A DNA stretch of 64,000 nucleotides from Chakrabartyella piscis. Lineage in GTDB: Bacteria; Bacillota; Clostridia; Lachnospirales; Anaerotignaceae. Made by a program: the position numbers and the translations under genes. A model generated the notes under the pieces. The model ran no database searches. It saw only the letters and a list, made by a program, of their open reading frames with translations, and was not told the origin of the DNA. Shown here piece by piece: positions 33,556 through 41,837 of this stretch. The stretch spans positions 2,790,001 through 2,854,000 of the forward strand of contig CP092441.1 in NCBI GenBank assembly GCA_030067835.1, in the 5' to 3' direction. Each line of letters starts with the position of its first letter. Position 1 is the first letter of the stretch.

Positions 33556-33583
33556 AAAGGTGGATTTGAACTCTCACACCTTT
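33556..33583 (-). other. Hairpin in the tRNA-Phe leader
   Basis: AAAGGTG (33556-33562) pairs with CACCTTT (33577-33583). On the minus strand the loop reads GAGAGTTCAAATC, resembling a tRNA T-loop; it may be what is left of a lost upstream tRNA. It lies between the promoter and tRNA-Phe. Confidence 0.35.
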
Positions 33584-33602
33584 TCCGTTCACTTCCTAAC
33601 GT

Positions 33603-33631
33603 AGTATAACATATGGGCGGTATTTTGACAA
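33603..33631 (-). promoter_or_regulatory. Promoter of the tRNA-Phe unit
   Basis: Minus strand: TTGTCA (33631-33626), 17-bp spacer, TATACT (33608-33603), about 108 bp before the tRNA. Confidence 0.8.
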
Positions 33632-33740
33632 GAGTTTTTTTCTATGCATTTTGTAAATCTTCTGATACTGCATTTCATTGTTATATACAGCACTCTTTTG
33701 GATAAGGATTTCTCATTATTTCTGCACTCTTTTTTCCTAT

Positions 33741-33774
33741 TAAAAAGGCAGCACCAATTTCTCAGTGCTGCCTT
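33741..33774 (-). terminator. Terminator of the recombinase island
   Basis: Perfect 10-bp stem AAGGCAGCAC (33745-33754) with GTGCTGCCTT (33765-33774), followed on the minus strand by TTTTTAAT. It ends the operon whose last gene stops at 33796. Confidence 0.88.
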
Positions 33775-33795
33775 AAGTTATTTATGATATAACTA

Positions 33796-35451
33796 TTATC
33801 TTTTCAACCTTCTCACTTTCAATTCAATTAGTTGTTCATGCACTTCTCCATCTTTAAAGTAGATGATGATGTGGTTGGTGTCCATCACTTTGATGGTGTC
33901 TATTGTCTGTCTGACCAAACTGTCATTATACTCTAAAATATCTTGTGGTTGACTTTCCAGATAACTTCTCACCTCCAGTAATTTTTCTTCAATGGTATCT
34001 TCGGTGTCATAACTTGTCTTGTACTCATCTATAATATCTTGAATTCTTCTTGCTTCAGCCGATAGGGATTGCATTTGTTTTTCTGCTTGTGCGTATTCAT
34101 ATTCATTTTTGCATTCTCCACTTTCTTCTACTATTCCCATGATTTTATCAATCATAACTTTCACTTGCTGCTCTAGTTTTCCTATATCAATCGTTCCATC
34201 TGCTTGCTTTCTCATGGCATCTCTCAGATTTTTTGTCAGTGCGAATGGAACTATTTTTTCTGTGTTATACGATGATAAAATTGCTCCCATGATAGCTCTA
34301 TGTAGGCTTTCTTCATCTACACTGACCGAGTCGCTGCAATATTTTGTACCATAATCAAGTCGATTGATACATCTCCACACTGGTTGCTTTTCACCACTTC
34401 GTTTGGTCCACACTACTCTGCGGTATGGTGATCCACAATGTCCACAGATTAGTATTTCCGATAAAGCATACAAACTGCTGTATTTTCCATTTTCTGTAAT
34501 CGTTGTTTTGGAAACTTTACGTTTACCACCACGCCTAGCTTTTTCAGCTTGCACTCTATCGAATATCTCTCTTTCTATGATAGCATCATGGTTGTTTTTA
34601 ATATAAGTCTTGGGCAACTCCCCATTATTTACTTTTATTTTTTTGCTAATGGGATCTGTAACATAGGTTTTTTGCAGAATCACATCTCCACAATATTTTT
34701 CATTCGCCAACAATGAACGCACAACAGGTTCGTTCCACTTTTTGTTATTTCGATAAGGTACTCCATCTGTATTGAGTGCATCCGTTATGGTTTGTGTTGT
34801 TTCACCAGATAAATAACTTTCGTAAATTCTTCGTATGATGATAGCTTCTTCTGGTATGATTTCTGGTTGACCATCCTCTCCTTTCTTATATGCATAAATT
34901 CTACTATATTGAAACGTGACTTTTCCTTCTTTCATTGCCATGCGTTTGCCCATCTTAACATTCATACTCAGCGAATTTAATTCCTCTTGTGCAAGGGATG
35001 CAAGGATTGTGAGGATAACTTCGCTGTTTTCTTCCAAGGTGTTGATGTTTTCTTTCTCGAACAGCACACCCACACCCATCGCTTTCAATTTTCGCACATA
35101 GCCAACACTGTCCAAGGTATTTCTTGCAAATCGACTAATGGACTTTGTAATGATAAGGTCTATTTTTCCATTTTTACAATGTCGTATCATTTTCATGAAT
35201 TCTGGTCTTTTTTCAGCAGATGCACCAGAAATACCCTCATCCGCATAAGTGCCAGCCAGTGTCCATTCTGGATTTTTCAATATCAACTCTGTATAATACG
35301 ATTTTTGTGTATGAAAACTTGTGAGCTGTTCTTCCATGTCTGTGGAAACACGGCTATATGAAGCTACTCGAAGCTGCCTATGCTTTTTTTGTTCATTTCC
35401 ATAAATATCTTTACTTGGTATCATGATAACTTCACGTTCTGGTCTATCCAT
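33796..35451 (-). CDS. Large serine recombinase (third gene of a triad)
   Basis: 551 residues. Catalytic domain with LRVASYSRVSTDMEEQLTSF (about 26-45, Ser in YSRVS), GISGASAEKRPEFMKMIRHCKNGKIDLI, and SISRFARNTLDSV; recombinase domain (about 180-290); Cys4 zinc ribbon (ILICGHCGSPYRRV...WRCINR...YC) and a C-terminal coiled coil. Such enzymes integrate and excise elements by Ser-linked strand exchange. It overlaps the middle recombinase gene by eight bases, so the three genes are one operon. It is intact. Confidence 0.92.
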   Translation of the reverse strand: MDRPEREVIMIPSKDIYGNEQKKHRQLRVASYSRVSTDMEEQLTSFHTQKSYYTELILKNPEWTLAGTYADEGISGASAEKRPEFMKMIRHCKNGKIDLIITKSISRFARNTLDSVGYVRKLKAMGVGVLFEKENINTLEENSEVILTILASLAQEELNSLSMNVKMGKRMAMKEGKVTFQYSRIYAYKKGEDGQPEIIPEEAIIIRRIYESYLSGETTQTITDALNTDGVPYRNNKKWNEPVVRSLLANEKYCGDVILQKTYVTDPISKKIKVNNGELPKTYIKNNHDAIIEREIFDRVQAEKARRGGKRKVSKTTITENGKYSSLYALSEILICGHCGSPYRRVVWTKRSGEKQPVWRCINRLDYGTKYCSDSVSVDEESLHRAIMGAILSSYNTEKIVPFALTKNLRDAMRKQADGTIDIGKLEQQVKVMIDKIMGIVEESGECKNEYEYAQAEKQMQSLSAEARRIQDIIDEYKTSYDTEDTIEEKLLEVRSYLESQPQDILEYNDSLVRQTIDTIKVMDTNHIIIYFKDGEVHEQLIELKVRRLKR

Positions 35452-36280
35452 GATTTTCTCCTTTCATAAATATTCTTCCACTTTTCATCACAGCTTTCGT
35501 TATTTGATTTTTATTGATTCTTATATCAGCAATCAGTTGATCTAATAACTCTGCATCTATTCTCTTTTGCCTTCGACCAAGTGCTTGTATTTTTGCATCT
35601 TCCATAGCATATTCATTGGCACACAAGTCATATTGTAAAGCTGCAAGTTTCATAATGGTTTCTTTGATTTTTTCTACTTGCAACTCTGTCTGTGTCAAAA
35701 GTGCATCTATTTCATTTTGTAATTGTATGGTTTCTATAGATAAAACACTGCTACAATTAACTTGGTTCAGCTGACCATAACTAAATTGTTTTTGTAGATT
35801 GCTTATATCTTTTATAATGCTACCATCTGTTACTTTCAGAGATATGTGACTTGGACTCGATGGACAATACCATCGTTCACTGCCACTGGCTTTGATTCTT
35901 CGCTTTAAGTGTTGACCACATATATCACAGACCAGTTTATTTTTCAGCTTTTTAATGTCACTAGACTCGGTTGGTGTATAGGTTTTCATAGAAGCTTGTG
36001 CCTGTTGGTATAATATTTCTGGTATGATGCAAGGATATTTTTCATTACCAAGGTAGTTTTTGTTTTGCAACATCCTTGCAATCATATTTTTATTCCATTC
36101 TGGTTTCGATGGCATATATCGTATTCCTTGATTGGTCAATTCAGTTGCAATACTTAGGTAAGACAGTCCATCTGCGTACATCTGATAAATTCCTTGCACT
36201 ATGGATTCTTCATCCTTGTTAACCGTGACCACTCCACCAACGATTTGATATCCATATGATATCTTCCTATTTTGTGCCAT
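35444..36280 (-). CDS. Recombinase-domain protein lacking the catalytic domain (middle of triad)
   Basis: 278 residues. It begins directly with the recombinase DNA-binding domain (ISYGYQIVGGVVTVNKDEESIVQGIYQMY, SIATELTNQGIRYMP, WNKNMIARMLQNKNYLG), then a shortened zinc ribbon (LVCDICGQHLKRR...WYCPSS) and a coiled coil. The resolvase domain with the nucleophile Ser is absent. Because it has a good start context, is translationally coupled to both neighbours, and has no frameshift remnant before it, I think it is a genuine accessory subunit and not a broken gene. Its job may be to help DNA recognition or to control direction. Confidence 0.85.
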   Translation of the reverse strand: MAQNRKISYGYQIVGGVVTVNKDEESIVQGIYQMYADGLSYLSIATELTNQGIRYMPSKPEWNKNMIARMLQNKNYLGNEKYPCIIPEILYQQAQASMKTYTPTESSDIKKLKNKLVCDICGQHLKRRIKASGSERWYCPSSPSHISLKVTDGSIIKDISNLQKQFSYGQLNQVNCSSVLSIETIQLQNEIDALLTQTELQVEKIKETIMKLAALQYDLCANEYAMEDAKIQALGRRQKRIDAELLDQLIADIRINKNQITKAVMKSGRIFMKGENHG

Positions 36281-36284
36281 GCAA

Positions 36285-37862
36285 TCACATCCTTTCCGTT
36301 AGAGTAAGTCCATTTTTCAATATGAATACAATCGTTTGATTGTCTTTTGCTACTACTTTCTCTACAATCTCATTTAATATTTCTTCGTTCATTTCCGTAA
36401 TACTTTCTGGCAACTCATCTAAGATTTCAATCAAATTTTCCGTTTCTTCTAAAGTAGCATCCTTGCGTAACTTTCCTAGAAGTCGTATTTTCAAATCCTT
36501 TGCATCTTTTAGCTCTTTTTTCAGTTCATCCGTTTTGGATATAAAAAGAGCAGAATCAAGTATGCCTCTGGATAGTAGTCCAGACATTGCATGATTCTGC
36601 TCTGTAAGTGTTGCTATTTTTTTGTTGATATTCTGTAGCTCTAGGTTTTCTCGTTGCTGTTGCTCCTGTACCTTATTCAATGTGATAACAATAGGTGCTA
36701 AGATTTGATGGTGATTTTTTCTAAGCTTGTTATACATATGAATGAATGCAAAGGTGATTTTGTCCTCACGAATACGCTCTGAAACACAATCCTTTTTATC
36801 CGTATCATGCAATCTGCAAACCCAATAAGCTTTGTGGTTTGTGATTTTCCTACGATAATTACCACCACATTCCCCACATACAATTTTCCCACTGAACGGA
36901 TATTCTTCATATTCTAATTTTACAGTAGTAGCACGTTCATTTAATAAGATATTTGCAAGTTCATATTGAATACGGCTCACAATTGGTTCATGGTTATCTT
37001 TGACATAGTATTGTGGAAGCTCCCCTTTATTTATTTTGTTTTTATAGGGAATCACATCTTGATTAAATGATTTTTGCAAAAGTAAATCCCCTACATATCT
37101 CTCATTTTTGATTATAGAAGATATAGCTCCTTTTCTCCAAACCACGTTATTGGTACGACTTGGAATCCCCTCTGCATTGAAATTCTTACAAATTTCTCTA
37201 AATCCACTACCCATTAAGTATTCAGCAAAAATCCTACGAATGATTTCTGCTTCTGGTTCATAAATTTCATATTGCCTATTGACCATACGATATCCAAAAG
37301 GTGCATTACTCGGTGTATATGTGCCTTTTTGCATTCTCATACGAGCACCTTTTTTCATGTTTTTTGACATACTTACGGATTCTTCTTGTGCAAATAGAGA
37401 GTATAGAGTTAATAAATTTTCGCCACTTAGTTTTGCTGTATCAATGCCTTCCTTTTCAAAGTAGACAGTAACACCAATTGCTTTCAGCTCTCTAACAGTA
37501 GCAATACTATCCAACGTATTTCTAGAAAATCTACTTGTTGATTTGGTGACAATACGGTCAATTTTACCATCTCGACAATCGTTTATCATACGGTTGAAGT
37601 CATCTCTTTTTTCTGTGGATACACCAGAAATACCTTCGTCAGCATAAATGTCTACCATTTCCCAGCTCAGGTTTTCTTCGATTAGGTTTGTGTAGTAACG
37701 CACTTGTACTGCAAAAGAATTAAGTTGATCCTTAGAATCACTGCTGACACGAGCATATCCAGCGACTCGCATTTTGAAGGTTTCTTGTTTGATGGTTGCA
37801 TCAATTTGAAAAATCTCTTTTTGTCTGATTGCACTTGTTCCATTTATACTCTTATCAGCCAT
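36285..37862 (-). CDS. Large serine recombinase (first gene of a triad)
   Basis: 525 residues. Catalytic domain with RVAGYARVSSDSKDQLNSF (about 33-51), GISGVSTEKRDDFNRMINDC and SRFSRNTLDSIA; then the recombinase domain (PFGYRMVNRQYEIYEPEAEIIRRIF), zinc ribbon (KIVCGECGGNYRR...YWVCRLH...DC) and coiled coil. It is the same type as the gene at 33796 but clearly divergent, so it did not arise by recent duplication. AGGAGG precedes ATG 37862. The 278-aa gene starts 4 bp after its stop. Confidence 0.92.
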   Translation of the reverse strand: MADKSINGTSAIRQKEIFQIDATIKQETFKMRVAGYARVSSDSKDQLNSFAVQVRYYTNLIEENLSWEMVDIYADEGISGVSTEKRDDFNRMINDCRDGKIDRIVTKSTSRFSRNTLDSIATVRELKAIGVTVYFEKEGIDTAKLSGENLLTLYSLFAQEESVSMSKNMKKGARMRMQKGTYTPSNAPFGYRMVNRQYEIYEPEAEIIRRIFAEYLMGSGFREICKNFNAEGIPSRTNNVVWRKGAISSIIKNERYVGDLLLQKSFNQDVIPYKNKINKGELPQYYVKDNHEPIVSRIQYELANILLNERATTVKLEYEEYPFSGKIVCGECGGNYRRKITNHKAYWVCRLHDTDKKDCVSERIREDKITFAFIHMYNKLRKNHHQILAPIVITLNKVQEQQQRENLELQNINKKIATLTEQNHAMSGLLSRGILDSALFISKTDELKKELKDAKDLKIRLLGKLRKDATLEETENLIEILDELPESITEMNEEILNEIVEKVVAKDNQTIVFILKNGLTLTERM

Positions 37863-37955
37863 TTGGTTCGTCCTCCTTTCACAGGGTGTTTTGTGTTATT
37901 GATACCCCGCAGCAACAACACTACTACAATGAGAGTTCAAAAGCTATACCCAATA

Positions 37956-38123
37956 CTACCAAATATAGATGGGTTCTAATTGACATTCTTTCGCAAGGCT
38001 CAAAGCTGTTAAATCAGCCACTTCACGAGTGATTTTCTTTGCATTCAGCAGAGATTTCAGCATTTGCATCATGATATAAAAATCATTAGAGATGATAGTT
38101 TGAACTTCGTTTTCTTGTGTCAT
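37956..38123 (-). CDS. 55-aa protein between MazF and the recombinases
   Basis: A short frame with AAGGAGG nine bases before ATG 38123. The product is a small helical protein (MTQENEVQTIISNDFYIMM, LLNAKKITREVADLTAL, ending EPIYIW). The conserved-looking start and perfect ribosome site support it. It lies 12 bp after the MazF-like gene and 93 bp before the first recombinase. Function unknown; an accessory or excision factor for the recombinases is only a guess. Confidence 0.65.
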   Translation of the reverse strand: MTQENEVQTIISNDFYIMMQMLKSLLNAKKITREVADLTALSLAKECQLEPIYIW

Positions 38124-38135
38124 AGCAATTCCTCC

Positions 38136-38495
38136 TTACAAAAAGTTAGGGTTTAGCCCAACACTAATTTCCAGTGCCACGTTGATTTGTTTCAACTTAT
38201 ATTTTGGAACAGTACAAATATATTCTTGCAATCGTTCACGATCAATGGTGCGAATTTGTTCCAACAACACACTGGAATGTGCTTCTAAGTTGCGTATAGG
38301 TGATACCACCACATGAGTGGGCATCATTTTCTTCTTCCTTGTAGTCACAGGTGCTACGATAACAGTTGGACTATATCGGTTGCCAATGTTGTTTTGTAAA
38401 ATCAAAACTAGTCTGATACCAAATTGTTCCGAACCAACACCAGCACCCAGATTTGCATAATATATTTCTCCACGAGTAATTGTTCTTTCTCCCAT
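38136..38495 (-). CDS. MazF/PemK-family protein
   Basis: 119 residues from ATG 38495 ([13 protein letters not shown]), with GAGGGGA upstream; the longer frame to 38630 lacks a start site. It shows the MazF fold: [43 protein letters not shown] and THVVVSP...[16 protein letters not shown]. MazF proteins cut mRNA. No MazE-like antitoxin is next to it; the 55-aa product downstream is not clearly one. In mobile islands such lone MazF homologues may act in stability or regulation. Confidence 0.85.
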   Translation of the reverse strand: [119 protein letters not shown]

Positions 38496-39042
38496 AAGTA
38501 CATCCCCTCTCTTTTGTTTTTCTCTTTGAATTTTTTGTATCCCTCTAATATCACAAACATAAGAACCAGTGGTTTTTATGCCACTGATTCTCATGGCTTC
38601 TAACATTATGATTATTTTTATATCCACCAAAACTGCAAGTGGTCAGCTTGCATCATGGGATTCTCACCCCCAACAGGTTCTCTGTCGGCTGCCCTCATTG
38701 CTTTTATTGCTGTGACTGGACAGAAGTATCATTATGCCATTGATGGTATTATTGCAAATAGACCACCATAGTCTATTTTTCAGGCAGATGTATATCGCTC
38801 GACACCTTACTTTTTCATAGAGATTTCTACAGGTATTTCTTGGTAAATCTTGGTAAATTCTCTACAGATGCTTCTTGGCGACATTCCTGATGTGCTTTTC
38901 CTTTTGGGACCATCAACTTTTGTATTTTGGTTTCTCATATGCAATTTTCAAAGAGCAATGAGAAGAATATAAATCCCCTCATATACTTAGCCGTTGAAAC
39001 GAGCACTTGAACACCACTTTTTGCAATTTTTTTGAAATTTTT
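38496..39042. other. Largely non-coding stretch upstream of the MazF-like gene
   Basis: About 550 bp. It contains a possible 43-aa frame (38807-38938, listed separately) and no other credible gene. On the minus strand a few very short frames are open but have no ribosome sites. No repeat of the intergenic families is seen here, consistent with imported DNA. Confidence 0.5.
38807..38938 (-). CDS. Possible 43-aa basic peptide
   Basis: ATG 38938 opens a 43-codon frame with a basic product (MRNQNTKVDGPKRKSTSGMS then PRSICREFTKIYQEI). The ribosome site is weak (GAAAATT). The composition looks protein-like. I cannot name it, and it may be chance. Confidence 0.3.
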   Translation of the reverse strand: MRNQNTKVDGPKRKSTSGMSPRSICREFTKIYQEIPVEISMKK

Positions 39043-39492
39043 TTAAAATTTTTTCATTCCCAGCTTTTCCAAGAGCTTTTTCAGCCTTTTACTCACCGTA
39101 CTTTGTGCTTTTCCAATGCATTCTGCATACGCCCTTTGTGTAAGTTCCTTGCGAAACAACGCATCTATCAATTCCAGCTCAACTACGTCCAATGTTTCCA
39201 GCTCCCTGTTCAATCGTTCAATCCTTATATTTTTGATTGCTTCTTCTTCCACATCGTCCAAAGTACCAAACTGGGCATTGGTATCCTCTTGCAAACGTTC
39301 CAAGGAATCTTCCCTACTGGGAATGAAATAAATCACCAATTTTTCTTCATTCTTATAAAACTTTTCTTCTTTCAAATCCTTTGTGAAATACGCCATCTTT
39401 CGGTCGCTTTCCTGCAAAAAATCAATGATTTCATCACTTACCTCTGGATATAAAGCTCTATATTCCTTTTCACTCTTTCTTCTTTCCTCCAT
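39043..39492 (-). CDS. Sigma-70-like regulator of the recombinase island
   Basis: 149 residues from ATG 39492 (MEERRKSEKEYRALYPE), with GTGGAGG upstream; a longer frame to 39582 has no start site. The C-terminal helix-turn-helix (ELELIDALFRKELTQRAYAECIGKAQSTVSKRLKKLLEKLG) is region-4-like, with an acidic helical N-terminus. Such small sigma-like proteins are common on Firmicutes integrative elements and probably drive or repress element genes. It is first in the island and followed by about 100 bp of spacer with the 43-aa frame. Confidence 0.72.
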   Translation of the reverse strand: MEERRKSEKEYRALYPEVSDEIIDFLQESDRKMAYFTKDLKEEKFYKNEEKLVIYFIPSREDSLERLQEDTNAQFGTLDDVEEEAIKNIRIERLNRELETLDVVELELIDALFRKELTQRAYAECIGKAQSTVSKRLKKLLEKLGMKKF

Positions 39493-39634
39493 TGTTTTTC
39501 CTCCACTTCTACACTTTGATTGGATTTTCCAAAATGTTAGAAGCGGTGGTGAACGACAGTTTATGTTGCATAAAAAAATCACGCTTTCACCCCAAATCTA
39601 TAAATCTTTAGCTTTGAAGTAAAAACATGAACTA

Positions 39635-39685
39635 AAAAAAGACGTGACAAGTCAGCTTCAAAGCTATACTTATCACGTCTTTTTA
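39635..39685. terminator. Bidirectional terminator
   Basis: AAAAAGACGTGA pairs with TCACGTCTTTTT (39635-39648 with 39673-39685 approximately), extended by AGT/ACT and an inner AGCTTC/AAGCT hairpin. It separates the glycerol operon end (stop 39791) from the island. Its A/T flanks suit both directions. Confidence 0.82.
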
Positions 39686-39790
39686 AATTTGATATATCTT
39701 TAGCGTATTTCTTTTTAGAATATACTTTTATTGTGCTTCAAAAAAACACCTTTCCATTCTCTAGTGTGTAATTATACTATAAACAAGAAA

Positions 39791-40666
39791 TTATATTCTC
39801 TCACTTAATTCCCTTTCATTAACAAAAATACAATCCATTTTATTTGCGCCCATTGTCTTTACAAAAATATCGCATTTGCACAAAAATAAGTAGTATACAT
39901 TCAAACCGCATCCAGATAGTGTTTCAAAATTAGCTTGTCCCTTTGCAATCACGATATCTGCATTCTCGACTTTACTCCTAGCCTCTTTGCTTAAACGTTC
40001 CATGCAAGTCCCCGCAACACCATTTCCATTATCCATAACTGTAATACAAGAATCCAATCCCGCAAGTTTTGCATCCTCCATTGTCACATCATTGAATACG
40101 GGTTGTTCTTTGACAATGGCACACATGTTCAAATTGGGGCACTCTCTTTTGATTTGTCGAATCAAAACTTTATCCAAAACCACTTCTCCGCAATTATCTG
40201 TCAAATACACCAACTCTTTTGCGTTTTGCAAATCTTGATAAAATTTTTGATACGTAGTGCTATCTAAGCCTTTTTGTAAGTACCCTTCTATACATTCCAA
40301 CAAATTTGCAATTTGCACATCTTCCATAACTGCCATATCAATATAATTTCCCGCTCCTGCAATTTGAATTGCACGATACAAAGGGTTTTTATCCTCTAAC
40401 ACCATATTTTCAAATTTTTGTTCTTCCAAAAGCATCAAGCGTGTGTGTTCCTTTTTTGGTGCTTCATATATGTCCATCAAATCACCCCAAAATTCTCTAT
40501 GCAATGTATCCAAAGCATGTTGATATTCAGGTGCTGTCCCATTATCATCTACCAATGTACATAGTACACGCTTCATATATTCCAATTTTCTATCTTCTGG
40601 ATACTCTGCCAAACGTTTCATTTCTTTGCCCAATAAACACATGATACATTCTGCTGAGAACTTCAT
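39791..40666 (-). CDS. DUF89/ARMT1-like metal-dependent phosphatase family protein
   Basis: 291 residues. Motifs of the DUF89 family are clear: KFSAECIMCLLGKEM at the start, VYLTDNCGEVVLDKVLI (about 161-177), VKEQPVFNDVTMEDA, and IVIAKGQANFETLSGCGLN followed by YLFLCKC near the end. Members are metal-dependent phosphatases, thought to remove damaged sugar phosphates (family knowledge). Last gene of the glycerol operon, 76 bp after the previous stop, so repair of a sugar phosphate formed from triose pathways is plausible. AAGGGAG precedes ATG 40666. Confidence 0.85.
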   Translation of the reverse strand: MKFSAECIMCLLGKEMKRLAEYPEDRKLEYMKRVLCTLVDDNGTAPEYQHALDTLHREFWGDLMDIYEAPKKEHTRLMLLEEQKFENMVLEDKNPLYRAIQIAGAGNYIDMAVMEDVQIANLLECIEGYLQKGLDSTTYQKFYQDLQNAKELVYLTDNCGEVVLDKVLIRQIKRECPNLNMCAIVKEQPVFNDVTMEDAKLAGLDSCITVMDNGNGVAGTCMERLSKEARSKVENADIVIAKGQANFETLSGCGLNVYYLFLCKCDIFVKTMGANKMDCIFVNERELSERI

Positions 40667-40742
40667 TCACCTAACTCCCTTCCATTTTCAAATGACAAAA
40701 GGGCAGGATTGTCAAACAATCCCACCCCAAACATTTTTTATC

Positions 40743-41837
40743 TTACAAAACTTCCAAATAGTATTTTACATCACAATCTGCCATTTCTTTTTTCAAGAGT
40801 TCATAAGCAGTTGGTTCAAATACAAGGATTTGTTCTGCTTTTGCAGCTTTGATGTCATGAAGTGCATCTTCTTTGATTGCTGTCATCATTTTTTCGTCTG
40901 CTGCCAACAATGTATATTCTGCACCTACAGGTTTTTGCCAAATGGTCAATTTATTGATTCTACCAGAACCAGACAACAATGGAACAAATTCTTGAGATGT
41001 TGGAATTTGTGTTTCATCATCGCTAGAAATCAAAGCATTGAACAAATCACCATTCACCAAATATCTCAAGTTAAAGCTACCAGCATAGATATATGTTTTT
41101 ACTCTTTGAGGCATTGCGCCCAACATTTCTGGCAAATAAGCCACTTCAAAGCTCACTTCGATATCCAATTTTTTCACAAAATGGCGCAAAAGGTATGCAG
41201 CTTTTGCAGAAAGTACAACCACTTTTTCTACATTTAACGCATTCAAGTCTGCAACCACTTTGCTCAAGTGTGCAATGCCTTCTGTAACAAGACCATATGC
41301 AAAGTATTCAAAGCCCAAGAAAGTCACTTTGCCTTCATTTGCAAATGCCATACCTTTTGCCTTTGCATATGCAACAAATCCAGCTTCTGCACCAGCAATT
41401 CCCGCTGTTTCATTGTCTACCAAAACAGCCACTTTGGAATCTTTTACAACTGGTGTTGCCCAAACTGCGGAAGATGCAAATGCACCATCTGCTACCATTT
41501 TGGAGAATTCTTTTGTTGCTGGAGAATCGTATCCTTTTGCCAAAAGCATTGCTCTGGAAAGGATAGTTGCATCTGTACAATCTTCTTGAGATTCACCAAA
41601 GTTTTGCCATCTTTCACCTTGTCTGGATAAGATAGCACCAAAGTTGATTTCACCAGCATAATCAGAAATTTCCATTTCCCCTTTCATAATTGCACGAGCA
41701 ATTTGCAATCTTCTGGAAGGATATTGGTGCATCATTTTTGTTGCTCTAAATTCTGGGCAATAGCACACTGCTTGGTCCATATGAACCACTTGACGTACCA
41801 AAGCTTCTTCGTAATTTTCCAATGTATAATTCATCAT
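40743..41837 (-). CDS. Unknown protein of the glycerol operon
   Basis: 364 residues, no signal peptide or membrane span. It has a short CYCPEF motif near residue 25, and two Rossmann-like strands (SKVAVLVDNETAGIAGAEAGFVAYA about 132-156; EKVVVLSAKAAYLLRHFVKKL about 207-227). The size and order suggest a partner subunit for the preceding FAD oxidase, comparable in role to the heterodisulfide-reductase-like subunits of glycolate and glycerol oxidases, although no CCG motif is seen. It overlaps the oxidase gene end by four bases (ATGA), so they are translated together. Confidence 0.55.
   Translation of the reverse strand: MMNYTLENYEEALVRQVVHMDQAVCYCPEFRATKMMHQYPSRRLQIARAIMKGEMEISDYAGEINFGAILSRQGERWQNFGESQEDCTDATILSRAMLLAKGYDSPATKEFSKMVADGAFASSAVWATPVVKDSKVAVLVDNETAGIAGAEAGFVAYAKAKGMAFANEGKVTFLGFEYFAYGLVTEGIAHLSKVVADLNALNVEKVVVLSAKAAYLLRHFVKKLDIEVSFEVAYLPEMLGAMPQRVKTYIYAGSFNLRYLVNGDLFNALISSDDETQIPTSQEFVPLLSGSGRINKLTIWQKPVGAEYTLLAADEKMMTAIKEDALHDIKAAKAEQILVFEPTAYELLKKEMADCDVKYYLEVL

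Noticed and set aside
33541-33600. An additional tRNA gene next to tRNA-Phe
   Set aside because: Only a T-arm-like hairpin can be drawn; no acceptor, D-arm or anticodon arm is present.
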